Assembly (NCBI GenBank): GCA_014898425.1
Contig: RCSZ01000013.1
Coordinates: forward strand, 1 to 64,000
DNA: 64,000 nt
DNA from: Botryotinia globosa
Taxonomy: Eukaryota > Ascomycota > Leotiomycetes > Helotiales > Sclerotiniaceae
Reading direction: 5' to 3'
Under the pieces are notes generated by a model. The model was not told the origin of the DNA. It saw nothing but the letters and a program-made list of their open reading frames with translations, and did not search any database. Positions 22,634-35,948 of this stretch are shown here, piece after piece (positions within the stretch are counted from its first letter, which is position 1; every line of letters starts with the position of its first letter). Both the position numbers and the translations under genes were made by a program.

Positions 22634-24630
22634 ATAAATATAGTTAATTCAAATATTAATAATATTATTATTCAAATTTAAGAATATTTGAATATGAATG
22701 ATAAAATTAATAATAAATTAATAATAAATCTTATAGTATTAAATAATTGTAATATTATTATTAATATAAATAAGGAGATTAGTAAATATAGCTTCGGTTA
22801 TAAAATAGAGATTTAATTATAAATTAGAATTCTTTTATTTTTCTAATATTATAATATTAGAATTGTTTTAAATAATATTTAAAGAATAATTAGTATTTTT
22901 AATATTTATTATGATATCTCAAATATTATATATTTTATATTTTTATTTTTTATATAACATATATATTAATTATAATAGTATTCAATATTATATATTTTCA
23001 TTATAAATTTTAATTTTGATATATATTAATATAATAATATTATTTTTCGTTATTATTTTGTTATTTCCAATTAGTTTTCATAGCAAAATATTTTATTAAT
23101 TCTTTTATATATTATATTTATACTATATTTATATTAATTCAGTTATAATATTATAAAATTTGATTATAATTATTATATTTGTTATATAATTTAGAGGTAA
23201 TAAAGTAAAAGTTTCTAATATATCTTTTAAATCTTTCTCAATATCTTTTTCTATTTTTACTTGAATCTTTTTTTTTTTCAAATATATTATTTGCTTTTCA
23301 TTTGTATATAAGATTATAAAAAACTGTATAAAGAAAAACGATTTTTTTTAGTATTTTTAATAATAAACAATAAAATAGTTTCTCAAAGATTTTAAATCGA
23401 CATTTCAAAACTTCAAATATTTGTTTAATAATATTGTAAATATTAAAATATTGACAATTGAATAACTTTCTTTATTTTTAAATTATAATTATAAACAAAA
23501 AATTATAATAAGGTATTAGAAAAGATTAATAATTAATATATTTTATATTTATAGAATAAAACTTTTTAGATGATATAAAAAATATTTCTTTATTTATAAT
23601 GTTTCCTAATATTTGTATATTATATATACTATTTTTATTTGAAAAAGATATAAGAAAATTGAAAATCGAATATATATATATTAATTATATTTTGATTAAA
23701 AACAATCTTTGATTATAGAATAGTATAATATCTTTAAAATTTAAATAAATATAAATATGAATATTGTTCAATATTTTAATATAATCTTGAAATTATTAAA
23801 AGTATTTCTTATTATTAATAATTTTATTATAATCAAAAGAATAATCCAGATTTTCAGAAAGCTTGATTTTATAAAGATGAAGAATAAGTATAGTTTAAAA
23901 AGTTTAATAAAAATGATTAATAATAATAATTTTGAATCAATCAAAAAGCTTTTGTGTATTTACAAAACTAATTTCTTCAATAAAAATATATAGAAATATT
24001 ATTACTTTCTTTTTGATTATAATTCCTTACAAAAACTTCAATTTAATATATTCAAAACAAAAATTACAAAGTTTGAGAAATGTATTTCGAAGTATTCGAA
24101 AATTATTAAAAATATATTAATTATAATTTTTTTTAAGTATTTTATTCAAATATTATTCTTTATATATTTTGACTCATTTTTTCTTTATATATTTATATAT
24201 AGATTCTTTAAAATAATATTTCTAAATATATCGATTTTAGGAATTGTTGATATTATTTTAGAATGTATAAAATAAAGAATAATTTATTATAAATTATATT
24301 TATATTAAGTATACTTTTTTTTATTTTTGAGTGAAATAATTTTTTTTGGAATAGGTATTTTGATAGTGATAATGAGATGATAATAGTGAGGTGTAATAAT
24401 GATGAGGTATATTGTTTTAATATATTAATATTTTATTAATAAAAATTTAAATTATTAGTTGGGATATCAATATTTATTGATTATAAATAATATTAAAACA
24501 ATGAAAAAATAAATTAAAAAATTATGTAAAAATATCAAAAATATTAAGTTTTTTAAAAATATTTTGTTTATAATATTTCAGAAAATATCGTTGATAATTA
24601 TATAAGAAATTCAAAAAAATATTAAATCTA
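22634..24630. other. AT-rich RIP-like block
   Basis: About 2 kb of very AT-rich DNA without recognisable coding sequence. The frames at 23757-23993 and 23932-24120 are rich in Ile, Asn, Lys and Phe, as expected of AT-rich noise. Confidence 0.6.
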
Positions 24631-25441
24631 AGTCGACCACTCTACTTTCGGGCCACCTCTGTTTTGAGCCACCCTTTTACACCAAAAATCACTTTCTAGT
24701 CTATCAATATCTCTATCAATATTGAATATAATTTAATAAAAATTTCTAAATATATAATTCGAACTATTTAAGGTTTATATTAGAATTTTTAGAATTTTAG
24801 GATTTTTCTGGATCGATTTCTAGAGCTTTGAAATATCGATTTTCAATTTACATACAAATCATATATAAATTTTAATTTTTATAAAATCTTTAATAACTTT
24901 TTAACAATAATTATTAAAAGAAAATTATATATCTGTTTGAAAAATTCAAATCTGAATCTATATAGAAATTTAATTTTTTTTTCAAAAAAATGAATAAATA
25001 TAGAGATATAATATATAGTGAGTTAAAAATAGTATAAATAATTCCTGTAATTTTGAGGGTACCCTTTTAAATATTTATTTATAAGGAATTTTTTATTTTT
25101 TCAAAATCTTCCAAATTGAATATCTTATAAATTCATAATAAAATTTTATAGTTTATCTTTAGCTATTTTTCTTAAAAGTTATTTTAGATTTATAGAATTT
25201 TAAATTTGTATATGATTTGTATGTAAATTGAAAATCGATATTAGAAGCTCTAAAAATCGATCCAGAAAAATCCCAAAATTCTAAAAATTCTAATATAAAC
25301 CTAAAATAGTTCGAATTATATATTTAGAAATTTTATTAAGTTATATTCAATATTGATAGAAATATTGACAAATCAGAAAATAATTTTTGGTGTAAAAGAG
25401 TAGCCAAAAACAGAGGTGGCCCGAAAGTAGAGTAGTCGACT
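24631..25441. mobile_element. Foldback MITE with pogo/Fot1-type ends, complete copy (811 bp)
   Basis: Left end AGTCGACCACTCTACTTTCG; the right end is its inverted complement, and TA dinucleotides flank both (24629-24630, 25442-25443). The inverted similarity continues well beyond the first 65 bp. For example, GATCGATTTCTAGAGCTTTG on the left is matched by AAGCTCTAAAAATCGATCC on the right. Most of the element is therefore one long palindrome around a short centre (TGTAATTTTGAGGGTAC). There is no ORF. It is non-autonomous; the termini match the 1842-bp element at 27396. Confidence 0.88.
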
Positions 25442-25443
25442 TA

Positions 25444-25713
25444 ATATTTTATTTGAATCAATATTTTATTAAAATCAATTTAGTATTTAATAAATGTAAT
25501 ATTTGATCAAATATATTAAATTCAATATTTTCAATTCTTAATATTTTATTGAATTCAATTTAATATTCGATAAATGTAATATTTAATCAAATATATTGAG
25601 CTCAATATGTCTAATTTCTAATATTTTATTGAATCCAATCTAGTGTTCGATAAATATTATATTTGACTAATATATTGGGTTTAATATCAAAAAAAGTTGA
25701 TTCGAATGAGCCC
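25444..25713. repeat. Imperfect tandem repeat of about 78 bp, ending TTCGAATGAGCCC
   Basis: Three imperfect units centred on AATATTTTATTGAATTCAAT followed by CGATAAATGTAATATTT. The block ends in GATTCGAATGAGCCC. Similar ends (GATCCGAATGAGCCC at about 39712, GATTTGAACAGGCCC at about 43870) follow AT-rich sequence elsewhere in the window. Probably the subterminal end of a decayed element. Confidence 0.45.
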
Positions 25714-25715
25714 TA

Positions 25716-26224
25716 AGAGTTCTAGCCCCTGCTCAAAGCACACCATGATGTTTTATAATATAATCCCTACAAAATTCAAGTTTTTCTATATAAACTAAAA
25801 TATTATATAATTATTCTAAATCTTTATATTAAATTGCAAAACTTTTATAATGAATAATTCGATATAATATTAATATCAAAAATTTTCCAATTTATTTTAA
25901 ATATTTTGATTAAAAAGTTGTATAAGTTTTTAATTGGAAAATTTTAGAATTTTCAATTTATAATAATTTTCCTATAAAAAATAAGCAAATTTTTTGAAAA
26001 ATTTCAAACTTTTCGTTTTATTCCTTCGAAAATATAGTTCAAAAAATATTTAAAAATAAATTATATATTATTTTCAATATTTCAAATAATTCTAAATCTT
26101 TTTTAAATATAATTTCCAGATTTTTCCTATACAATAATGAATAAACTAGGGTATGAAAAGCTGAATAATTGTATATTTTAGTTGGAAAAGTGTTATATAT
26201 ACTATGAGTAGGGGCCAGAACTCT
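25716..26224. mobile_element. MITE, 509 bp, TIR AGAGTTCTRGCCCC
   Basis: Terminal inverted repeats AGAGTTCTAGCCCCTGCTCA (left) and its near-complement at 26203-26224 (reads AGAGTTCTGGCCCCTACTCA on the other strand). TA flanks both ends (25714-25715, 26225-26226). The interior is AT-rich and non-coding. The TA target suggests Tc1/mariner-type mobilisation. Confidence 0.75.
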
Positions 26225-26249
26225 TACATATATATATATATATATATAT

Positions 26250-26890
26250 TATATAGATAATTTGATTCTCCTTGCTAAAATCGACCAAGAGAATGAATTA
26301 TTGCACTTGAGAGGATCTATCAAACCACGAATTACGGGTATCTCGAGATAAAATATCATCATTGGACCGTTATTGGGGTCTCAAGCTCCTCTATATTTTT
26401 TATAAGTAAGATCTACGCTTGATTATTTATATCTGCATAGACGACCGCTTAGAGAAAAGCTTGACAACCCTTATTCTGACTGATTTTACGGAGGCAAACT
26501 ACAATTCTGGGGCAAATGATTCATAAATTCAGATCAGCCTTCAGGTATACAACTAAATATTGTTGATATCTTCGTGGTTTCGTTATTCACCTGATCTCTT
26601 TAGCCAATCCGAACACAGTAAAACTCAAAGGCTCGGTCAAATCAGGCAGTTACTCCCCCGCATTTCAGCTCCTGTTCATTATTCAATCCCGATTGCCGAT
26701 CACTTTTTGTGAATTACCGCGCAGCAAATCTGATATTTCGGTCCTGAGAACATTAGTTTATAACTTTGAAAGGCAAATTTTATGCATTAACGAAGGTCAC
26801 GCGTGGCTTCCCTGAATAAGGTGACATTCTGATACATCCAGATTGTGCACTAGAGAATAACCCTGTGGTAGTAGAATCTATGATTAACAA
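26250..26890. other. Island of normal base composition in the AT-rich block, no gene seen
   Basis: About 640 bp whose GC content is clearly higher than both sides and which shows no RIP-like bias. No ORF of useful length, no tRNA and no repeat partner in this window was found. It may be a unique-sequence remnant, such as a former intergenic or gene fragment. Confidence 0.4.
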
Positions 26891-27395
26891 AATGATCGCT
26901 TCATTTAATTATAATAAAATCTTCATACATTGATTGTATATTAGAAGAATCGTTTTTAAAGTATTTATTAGATTAATTTAAATCTTCGTATTTTATAAAA
27001 CTTATTCTAATAAATAAGATTTTAAAAGATTTCGAAAATTTACTAAGAGTTTTAATCTGAAATAATTACTTTTATATTATAGGAGTTGCCTTTGAAGTGA
27101 TATAAAAATATTTAGACATCTTTTAAAACAAATTAAATTGATTTTAAAATAGAAATTTAATAAGATTATAATTAATTGTAGTTCTTATAATTCTTATAAT
27201 AACTGTCGTAGGTCATAGGCTAATAGTATATTGAAAGCTAGCTCTGATTAACAACTAAAATGAATTATATAAGCAATATAACACATGATTTAAAAAAATC
27301 TATATTAAATAATTCACTTTTCTTATTCTACACTTAATATAAAAAAGCTTTTACTTTATACTTTTCTATTTAAATCTAACTTTTTACTTTCATTA

Positions 27396-29237
27396 AGTCG
27401 AATACCTAACTTTCGGGCCACCCCTCTTTCGAGCCACCTCAAAAAAGCTCACTACAAGGAGGCATCTTTTCTCTTCATTCTTTAATATCTTTATAATGCT
27501 TTTATTAATTGATTTAAATTTTTAATATATTATTAATTATATTATATCTAAACTATATATAAAAAACGATAATAATGTAGCTTTATATGTAATAGTAAAT
27601 AAGCATTCAATTCAGAAAGTTGTTTTGGATTTTGGAATTCCGAGGGTTACTTTTCAAAACTGTATAAATAGTATCTTATTTTATTAAAAGGATATACAAA
27701 ATATACAAAAGATAGTTTTGATATAAAAGAAATAATTAGTAAATTGAATATTAGTTTAAAAGTTTTTGAATATTAATTCTATATATTATCAAATTTGTAA
27801 AATTAGAGAGCATCTCCTCAATATTAAAAAAAATGATTTTATATTTGAAAAATAATGAATATAGAACTTTCTTTCAAGAAATCTAGAGATTAGAATTAAA
27901 AAATAAATTAAAATAAATTTAGTATATATTCAAAGTATAATTATTAATATTATTAGAAAATAGTTTTTAAAATTGAATTTACTTTCAATTTATTATATTA
28001 AATCTTAAAATCAATATAATATAGATAAAACAAATATACAAAAAAGCTAGAGATTAAATAGATTAGTTTTAAGAAACTCTAAATATTATTTTATTTAAAA
28101 AAAGAGTTTAATTCTAAAGCTTGAATATCACTTATAGAATGTATTTCAATTATAAACATAATTCTTATTCCCCTTATTATTTATAAAGGAAAATTAGTAT
28201 AATAATAATAATTTCCAATGGATTTAATACTTTATACAAAATAAAAGTTCACTACTATAGAAAATAGATAGACTACAAATAATACTAATCTAGAATAACT
28301 TAAAAAAATCTTTATCCCTCAAACAATTCCTTTTCTATCAAATAAATCTAGATTTCTTATAGTAAATAGATATAGAAGGTATAAAACTACTAAATTCATA
28401 TATAAATATTTTATATATAATATACACCTTTTATTTCTATTACTATATATATCATATATTCTATAACCTCTTGATTTATTTATATTCTTACCTCTCAAAA
28501 GAGTATATAGACATTATCTCAATAAATCGGTCTTTTTATTGGATTCTAGATTAATTAAGAAAATCAATTTCTTTATATATTATTAGAAAGTATGAATAAA
28601 TGTTTTAATGAAGTATAATATACTGATTAGATTGAAAACTTTAGATTTATAGTTTATAAATTATACTAAGTTTATTATATTCAAATTATTACTTGAAAAT
28701 AATAATAAAAAGATTACAAATTAAAACTTAGTTTTTGATAATGATTCTATATATTAATGGGAAAGGGAATCTATAGTTTTAGCTTTTAAAATATTTAAAA
28801 AACTAATAATTTAAGAAAATATATATATATATATATATAATGATTCAAAACAAAGAAATAGATATTTATATATATTATTAGCTTTTTAAAAAGATTATTA
28901 AAAAATTTGATAATAAGAATTATCAATTTATATAATCTGAATTTCGAATAAAGCAAATGGAGTATAAATTGAAGCAAGTTATTTCTAAAAAAAGATATAA
29001 AATAAAAACTAATCCAAATTTAAAGTTTTCTAAAATTAAAGATATTAGAAAGATATAAATTAGAATGGAAGATAGTGAAATTGATATAGGATATTCTAAT
29101 AATGATAATGAAAATATATCTTTAAGCATTTATTATAATACCTAGTAGTTGTTGAATAATTAATGTTTTAATATCATATAATATAAATTTTTGAGGTGGC
29201 CCGAAACAGGGGTGGTTCGAAAGTGGAGTATTCGACT
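27396..29237 (+). mobile_element. Pogo/Fot1-type DNA transposon, 1842 bp, RIP-inactivated (Flipper-like)
   Basis: TIRs of about 50 bp: left AGTCGAATACCTAACTTTCG with GGGCCACCCC, right an inverted near-copy ending ATTCGACT, with TA flanking both (27394-27395, 29238-29239). Near the left end, plus-strand codons 27598-27672 read NKHSIQKVVLDFGIPRVTFQ, a clear match to the psq/CENP-B helix-turn-helix that opens pogo-family transposases. The remainder is stop-filled and AT-rich, so the transposase is dead. The 1842-bp length equals the length I recall for Flipper of Botrytis cinerea. Its termini resemble those of the foldback MITEs at 24631, 43983 and 55848, so elements of this kind probably moved them. 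Confidence 0.85.
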
Positions 29238-29298
29238 TAATCTCTTATCTCTTTCTAATCTGACAATTCCTTCATAATAAAGTTCTTTTTCATATTCA

Positions 29299-29738
29299 CT
29301 AATAGGTACACGGATTCGTAAGACTCCCTATAAGCAAAGCACAATTTCATATCAAAAATTAACATTTTCAAAATCCTATTAAAAAATAAACATTCTATAT
29401 TATTGATTAAAATCTTTAACAAAGATTAATTGAATAATAAAATATATTATGTCAAATTTTCAATCAAAAATATTCAGTTTTCAAGTTAAAAAGTTTAATA
29501 TTATACTATTTTATTCAAAAAATTTAATTAAAAAAAATAGACTTAATTATTCAGTTTTTATTTATAAAAAAATAATTAAAATTTCAAATTATATAAAATC
29601 CTTATACTTTATAATATATCTCAATTTTGAAAAAACTAAATAGAAATTTGAATTATAATCGAATAATTAAAATCTGTATTTTTGATATAAAATTATACTT
29701 TGCTTATAGAGAGTCTCACGAATCCGTATACCTACTAG
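29299..29738. mobile_element. MITE family 2, copy 1 (440 bp)
   Basis: Inverted ends CTAATAGGTACACGGATTCG and, on the other strand, CTAGTAGGTATACGGATTCG, followed on each side by GAGAC/AGACTC..CTATAAGCAAAG. The inner arms also pair. The right flank is TA and the left flank CA. A second copy is at 35244. The ancestral end probably read CAGTGGGTG, reminiscent of Tc1/mariner MITEs. Confidence 0.78.
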
Positions 29739-30128
29739 TAATTCTTCATTTTATAGTTGTTTTTATATAATCGTTTTTGAAAGCTTATAAGCAATAATCA
29801 CATAATGTTACACGAATATATAATTCGTTATTAGTGGATTATATAAATACCAAAGTATCATATGTATATTCAAAAAGATATATTTATTATATCATTTATA
29901 ATTAAAAACAATAACTATAACATTAGAAACAATAATTATAATATAAAATTATCAATTATTTCAAATACAAAGTTTTATATTATAATAACATCTTTTTTTT
30001 ATATAAATCTTTATTTTTTGAATTTAATTAATAAACTAATTAATTCAATAAGTCAGTTTATTTTCAATTATATATTATTTATTCATTCTATAATTCTTGA
30101 TAAAAATATTTCTAATTTAATCTATATC

Positions 30129-30334
30129 TGTCACGGCGCCAAGTACTCTATCACTAAGCTATATAACTCTAAAAGAGTATAAATAATTTGATTAATATTA
30201 AACCTACTAAATAGAATTATAATCAATCTATAATATTAAGTATTCTATCACTAAATTATATAATCTCAAAAGGGTATAAGTAGTTTAATTAATATCAAAC
30301 CTACTAAGTAGAGTTATAACTAATCCGTGATAAT
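30129..30334 (+). repeat. Possible LTR fragment with a 97-bp tandem duplication
   Basis: The sequence starts TGTCACGGCGCC, a typical gypsy-LTR beginning. The following 97 bp (AAGTACTCTATCACTAAGC...) are repeated in tandem at 30238-30334 with RIP-like differences. Downstream AT-rich text (about 30340-30420) loosely resembles 32885-32960. No matching second LTR was identified with confidence. Confidence 0.45.
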
Positions 30335-33300
30335 ATCTACTAATTAATTTATACTTATTATTTAATCTATACTTGCTAATTAATTTTTAATTATTATATA
30401 TTCTATACCTATTAAAAAATATCTATTTATCTTTGAATTATTATTTATTTATTACTATTTTATTTATTTTTTATTTCTATTATTATTTTGATGATATTTT
30501 TATAGATTTTAAAATTAAGTTCTTAAATCTGTCTTACAATTTTTATTATAATATAAATATCTTTAAAATACTATTCTTTTTTAAATTAACATTGGTTCTA
30601 AATATTTGAACAGTTTAATAAAATATTATATTTTCTATTATATTTTATATACATTATCTTCATTTTTAATTTTCTCGATTCAATTTATTATATTAGATTT
30701 TTTAATATTAGAAAAAATTTCTCAAACTTATATATTGAACCTAATTATTATTATATTATGAATTATATTTATCTCAAATAATTTTAATTCAAATGATTGA
30801 TTTTATATAGACTTTTGTAATACTTTATTTAATAATTCGAAATCGATTTTCTTTTTCTCGACTAAAACTAATATCAATAAATATTTATCTTTTCAAAGAT
30901 ATTTATAATTAAAAACAATATTTATATATTATTTCTTCAAGATAATTAAATTATCATATCTTTAATATTTGTCTTTTTAGATTATATATTGAAAAAAAAT
31001 CTTTGATTATAATTGTATTTTCTTTCAAGTTTAATAAATCATTAATTTATAAATTAAGCTATCATATATATAGAATTCAATTGATTATTAGCTCAATCTA
31101 TTTCATTTTATTTTGCTCAAATTCTAATATACTTTTTGAATTCGAAATCCTTTTTCTTTATATTAAAATATTCGTTCTATTCTTTTCTCTTTTTCTCTTT
31201 TTCTCTTAAAATCTTAACTTAAATTTTCCATTTTATAACATAAAACACTTTCTTTACATAATTGTTAAATCAAAAAGGAAATATACTTCTTAAAAATAGT
31301 AAATCTAAATCAAATTGATTTACAAAGCCAAAGTAGGATTATAAAGTTGAAAAGTTTATTATAATACAAATTAATTATTTAATAAAATAATTTTAAAAGC
31401 TCTATGAATTCAATCTCTATTTATGTTTTTAGAAGAATACGCTATTTTAAAATTGTATAAACTTTAAAATATTATTCTTTTATTAAAAGGAATTCTATTT
31501 GTTCTATTTAAAATACTTTTTAATTCAATTATTTTTTCCTTTTTGAATATAATCATTGAAAAGAGTTAAAGAAAGCTTTTTTTATATTTTAAAATTAAAT
31601 TATAATTTAAAACCAATTTTTTTTTGATCATATATTATATAGAAGAAATTAGTTGATATTAAAATGTATTAAGTTTTATAATTAAATGAATTGTATAATT
31701 CATTTTAAAAAACACGAAGAAACTAAGCCTCGAAAACCCTATTAATCGTTATTATATTCGAAGTATAGAAACCTTATATATCTTTTTTATAATTGTTAAT
31801 TAATTATTTATCTAGATTGAGAAAAATTTCATTAAGAATATTAAAAATAGAATTTTAATATATTTAGATTGAAATTATTAATGTTAATATTATTAATAAT
31901 AGATTTCTTACATTGAATATAATTAATAAGAAAAGTGCAATTATAGATTCGTATAATAATTCAAATTTTTAATATTCGAGGCTTTTATGATGGGGTTTTA
32001 ATTACAAAGAAAAAGGGGTTTAAATATAAACAAATATAATATAAATTTTCTTTAAAAAACTCCACTTTTTTTTAAAAAAATATTGTAGAAAGAATATCAA
32101 TATAGATATTAATATTCTATTAGTATATTTATAACTATTTTATATAAACAAAAAGAAAACCAAATTTTTGAAAAGATTTTATAATATATTTGATATAGGT
32201 GTATTATATATTGAAAGTAGTCAGTTTCCGTAGTATTGGCGCTATGGCCTAATTGTTACTAGCGTCAATTCGTAAGGTGATTGTATCTTATAGAGAGTAT
32301 AACTATATTCTAGCTCTCTCTTTAGTCAAACTATAATACGATGAACTATACCCTAAATTCAATGAATTTATTCCCCACTATAATCTATTTCAACATTATA
32401 TTTCAATATTAGTATATACTATTATTAAGAAATTCTAATTTTAATAGATGTTATTTTGTATAATATATGATATATTATTAACTATAATTAGGGAAAATAA
32501 TGACTCCTTAATGTAAAGTATATATTACTAAAAGTAATAATATTTTAATAGTATTATATCTATTATTTCGATTTAATTTTAATTCTAGTATATCAAATAT
32601 AAGTTAAAATTAGTTTTATAGGGAGAATCCTATTATATAAATATTTAAAATAAATACTAATTAAAAGAAAGATAATATTATAAAGATACTTATATTATAA
32701 TTTAAAGTAATTAATCAATTTATTAATTAACTTTAAAAGAACAAAGATTTATATATGAAAAATTATTATAATATTAAGCTTTAAATTTAAAATAATTATT
32801 ATTTTTATATTAATTATAGTCTCTTTGATTTTCAATTTGAAATTCAATCTAAACTATTTCAAGAAATTCTTAGATACTTTCATATAACTCAAGAGATAGT
32901 TCTTATAATACTTATTAATTAATCTATACTTACATTTTATCTTATACTTACTAGATAATCTGAAACAGCTATTCATTCTATGTCAGCGCAGGACACGGTT
33001 AGATTAGTCAGCCGGATAACCCCGGGACTACTAAGGGCCAATCACTTGATAACTAATGGAAAGTTGACATTAATAAAACCTAATCCCAAGATTACTAGTT
33101 TAATCTATAATAAATTTATATTCAATAATACTATAAAAGAGAATTTTGATAAAACTATAATATTAGAATTTTGGAAAAGCAAACTATAAATAGCCGGACA
33201 TGCCCTAAACAGACTAAAGTATAAAATGAGTTTTGAGCAGAATCTAATATATCTTCTTATATAATCTTTTACTAAGATAAGACTATTAGATCCTTTCTAG

Positions 33301-34026
33301 TATACTCCCTATTACTAAGCCCTGATATTCTATATCTATTATATAATAAACATCAATAAAAGATGAATAAAAGATAAATATTTATCTTTTAATTGTTAAT
33401 GTTGTTTTTAAGAAATATTAATTAAATCCCTTAATATTATAATTTCTTATATTTCTTATTTTCTTTATATAAGAAAGAATATTATTATAAAATAAAACAA
33501 AGAATTCTTTATTTAAAAAGAAATCCTTTATTAGTTTTTTATTCAAAATAATGATTTATTATTTTGAAAAAATTAAAATATGATGTAGAAGCTAGTCCAA
33601 ATGCGGAATGACAGATGCAATATTATGTAATATTATTTTTTCTTTTTCTTTATTATAAATATTGATTGTAAATCAACAAAGAAAATTTATAAAATTGATT
33701 ACAAAATTAGAATTTTCAAGTATATTATCTATATATTATAGGCTTATACTATCTATATACAGGAGGCAGGAAAAAGTATAAATAAGCGATTTAAATTTCT
33801 ATATTCAGATCTTTTTCTAGTACTCACTTTTATATATATATAAGATTATATAATACAAATCAATAATAATAATTCTATATTCTATTAGTCTAAGCTTCCC
33901 ATATAGTATTATTTTAATACTATTCTCAATATAGCCTAGCCCATCCCCTGCTAAGCGCATGACCTGTAACAATTAATTATTAATTTAGTTATTATTATTT
34001 TTAGTTACTCTTTAACTCTATTATCC
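30335..34026. other. AT-rich RIP-like block with LTR scraps
   Basis: No gene. Islands of better-preserved sequence occur at 32215-32350 (TATTGGCGCTATGGCCTAAT), 32965-33070 (CAGCGCAGGACACGGTTAG, GATAACCCCGGGACT) and 33755-33800 (GGAGGCAGGAAAAAGTATAA with a TATA-like core). They look like LTR fragments. The frame at 32980-33189 has no recognised domain. Confidence 0.5.
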
Positions 34027-34377
34027 CTATCCCCTATATCGCTGAGAATGGGCTCCCTCGCTTAACAGGGTCTTATTGACCAATTAGATTATTAAGATTT
34101 CTTGAATTTAATTCAATATTTATATTTATTTTTTGATATAAAATTCAATCAATATTTTTTCTATATTAAAACTTCTAATATAATAATATATACTAATTCT
34201 CAATCTTTTCTTTTTTTTGAAATTATAAAAAATTAATATTTGAAATCAAGATTTAATAATATAAAAAATATAACTGAAAATCCATTAAAATAGTCATTCT
34301 ATTCAATAAGGCTTTATTATTCAAGATATATCGCACGAACCACTTTTGGAGCTCATTCTCAGCGGTATAGGGGATAG
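34027..34377. mobile_element. TIR element of 351 bp (CTATCCCCTATAYCGC ends)
   Basis: Left CTATCCCCTATATCGCTGAG and right, read on the other strand, CTATCCCCTATACCGCTGAG, form a clear inverted pair continuing to GAGCTCC. The interior is AT-rich and non-coding. Related single ends occur at about 39126-39153 and 39556-39580 (CTAGGGGATA motif). Confidence 0.65.
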
Positions 34378-34934
34378 TACTGTTTACATAGATTTCGAGA
34401 TTAAGACTTTAGGTTTATCTTATAATCCATGTTGCTATGCAGGTACCTCCGTAATGTTTTATTGGGTCATCACCCCTCTATCGAAATAGATCACTACCGG
34501 TGCTGACTACCAAAAAAAATCCTTGGAATAAGAGTTAGGTTCTACAACTAAAGTTATTGATATAACGCAGTAGTAAGAATAGAAAGCTGAATAATTGTAT
34601 TCCCGTACCTTAGCCAGTAGATTACGAGTAAGTTGATTGATTACTATTGTAACAATCGAGAGCGTCAAGTTTAAGATAGTGAATCGAGAATTGTAGTTGA
34701 TAATCAACCCAAATTTTTAGCTGTGACAAGGCCAATATAAGGGGAAAGATGAAGTGGGTCGATACGAAGGAGGCTTGCGATGCATAGCGAGTTTGAATGA
34801 CCAGACAAGGAAGTGTTGGGAGGGAATTGGATTGAGGAGGAGAGGGAGCGCGATCTTACCCTGCCTGATGCGACGGCCGCTAAACCTTGAGCGTCCAACA
34901 CTATAATCTAGATTATAATATTAAGAAATGTTTG

Positions 34935-35183
<249 letters not shown>

Positions 35184-35243
35184 GTATACTGATTAATCCC
35201 GGTCTCCTTTTTCTTTCTATATAAAGTTAGTCTATTATATTTA

Positions 35244-35666
35244 CTATTCGGTATACGGATTCATAGGACTCCCTATAAACAAAGTACAATTTCATATCAA
35301 ATATTAATATTTTCGAAATTCTATTAAAAAATAAATATTCGATATTATTAATTGAAATCTTTAATATAAATTAAGGAAATAATGAAATATATTTTATCAA
35401 ATTTTCAATCAAAAAATTCAATATTATATTTCTTTATTAAAAAATTTTTAATAAAAAAAATTAGATTAAATTATTCAACTTTTAATTAATTAATTTATAA
35501 TTTAAATTTCAAATTATATAAAATCCTTATATTTTTTTAAAATATATTTCAATTTTCAAAAAACCAAATAAAAATTTGAATTATAATCGAATTATTAAAA
35601 TCTATATTTTTAATATAAAATTATACTTTGCTTATAGAGAGTCTCACAAATCCGTGCACCCACTGG
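35244..35666. mobile_element. MITE family 2, copy 2 (423 bp)
   Basis: Same inverted ends as the copy at 29299 (left CTATTCGGTATACGGATTCA, right on the other strand CCAGTGGGTGCACGGATTTG) and a collinear AT-rich interior. The left flank is TA. Its right end lies about 280 bp upstream of the Zn2Cys6 gene start and marks the edge of the AT-rich block. Confidence 0.8.
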
Positions 35667-35948
35667 TGATCCGCATCATTATTTCCCCGCCCGAACCTTG
35701 TTAGTTCGAACATTCCGAGTGCCGACGACCCGGTTTCAGGGGGACTATATATTGAACCCTCTTCTACCCTTATCGCCCCACGGTATTACTTCTTCGTGTT
35801 TTCACAGCTCCTACACTCATCCACCATACTTGCATTGACCATTTACAGCAGGTCGAGTTGTTGAATAGATTAGCCTTTTGGATTGCTTATACTACCTGAA
35901 CCGTTTACAACCAGACCCTTGCTCGCACCCGCCATTACTGATCTTACA

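Noticed and set aside
31714..31985. Possible TIR element bounded by AAGCCTCGA words
   Set aside because: The inverted match is only about 10 bp in AT-rich DNA and does not extend; no target duplication.
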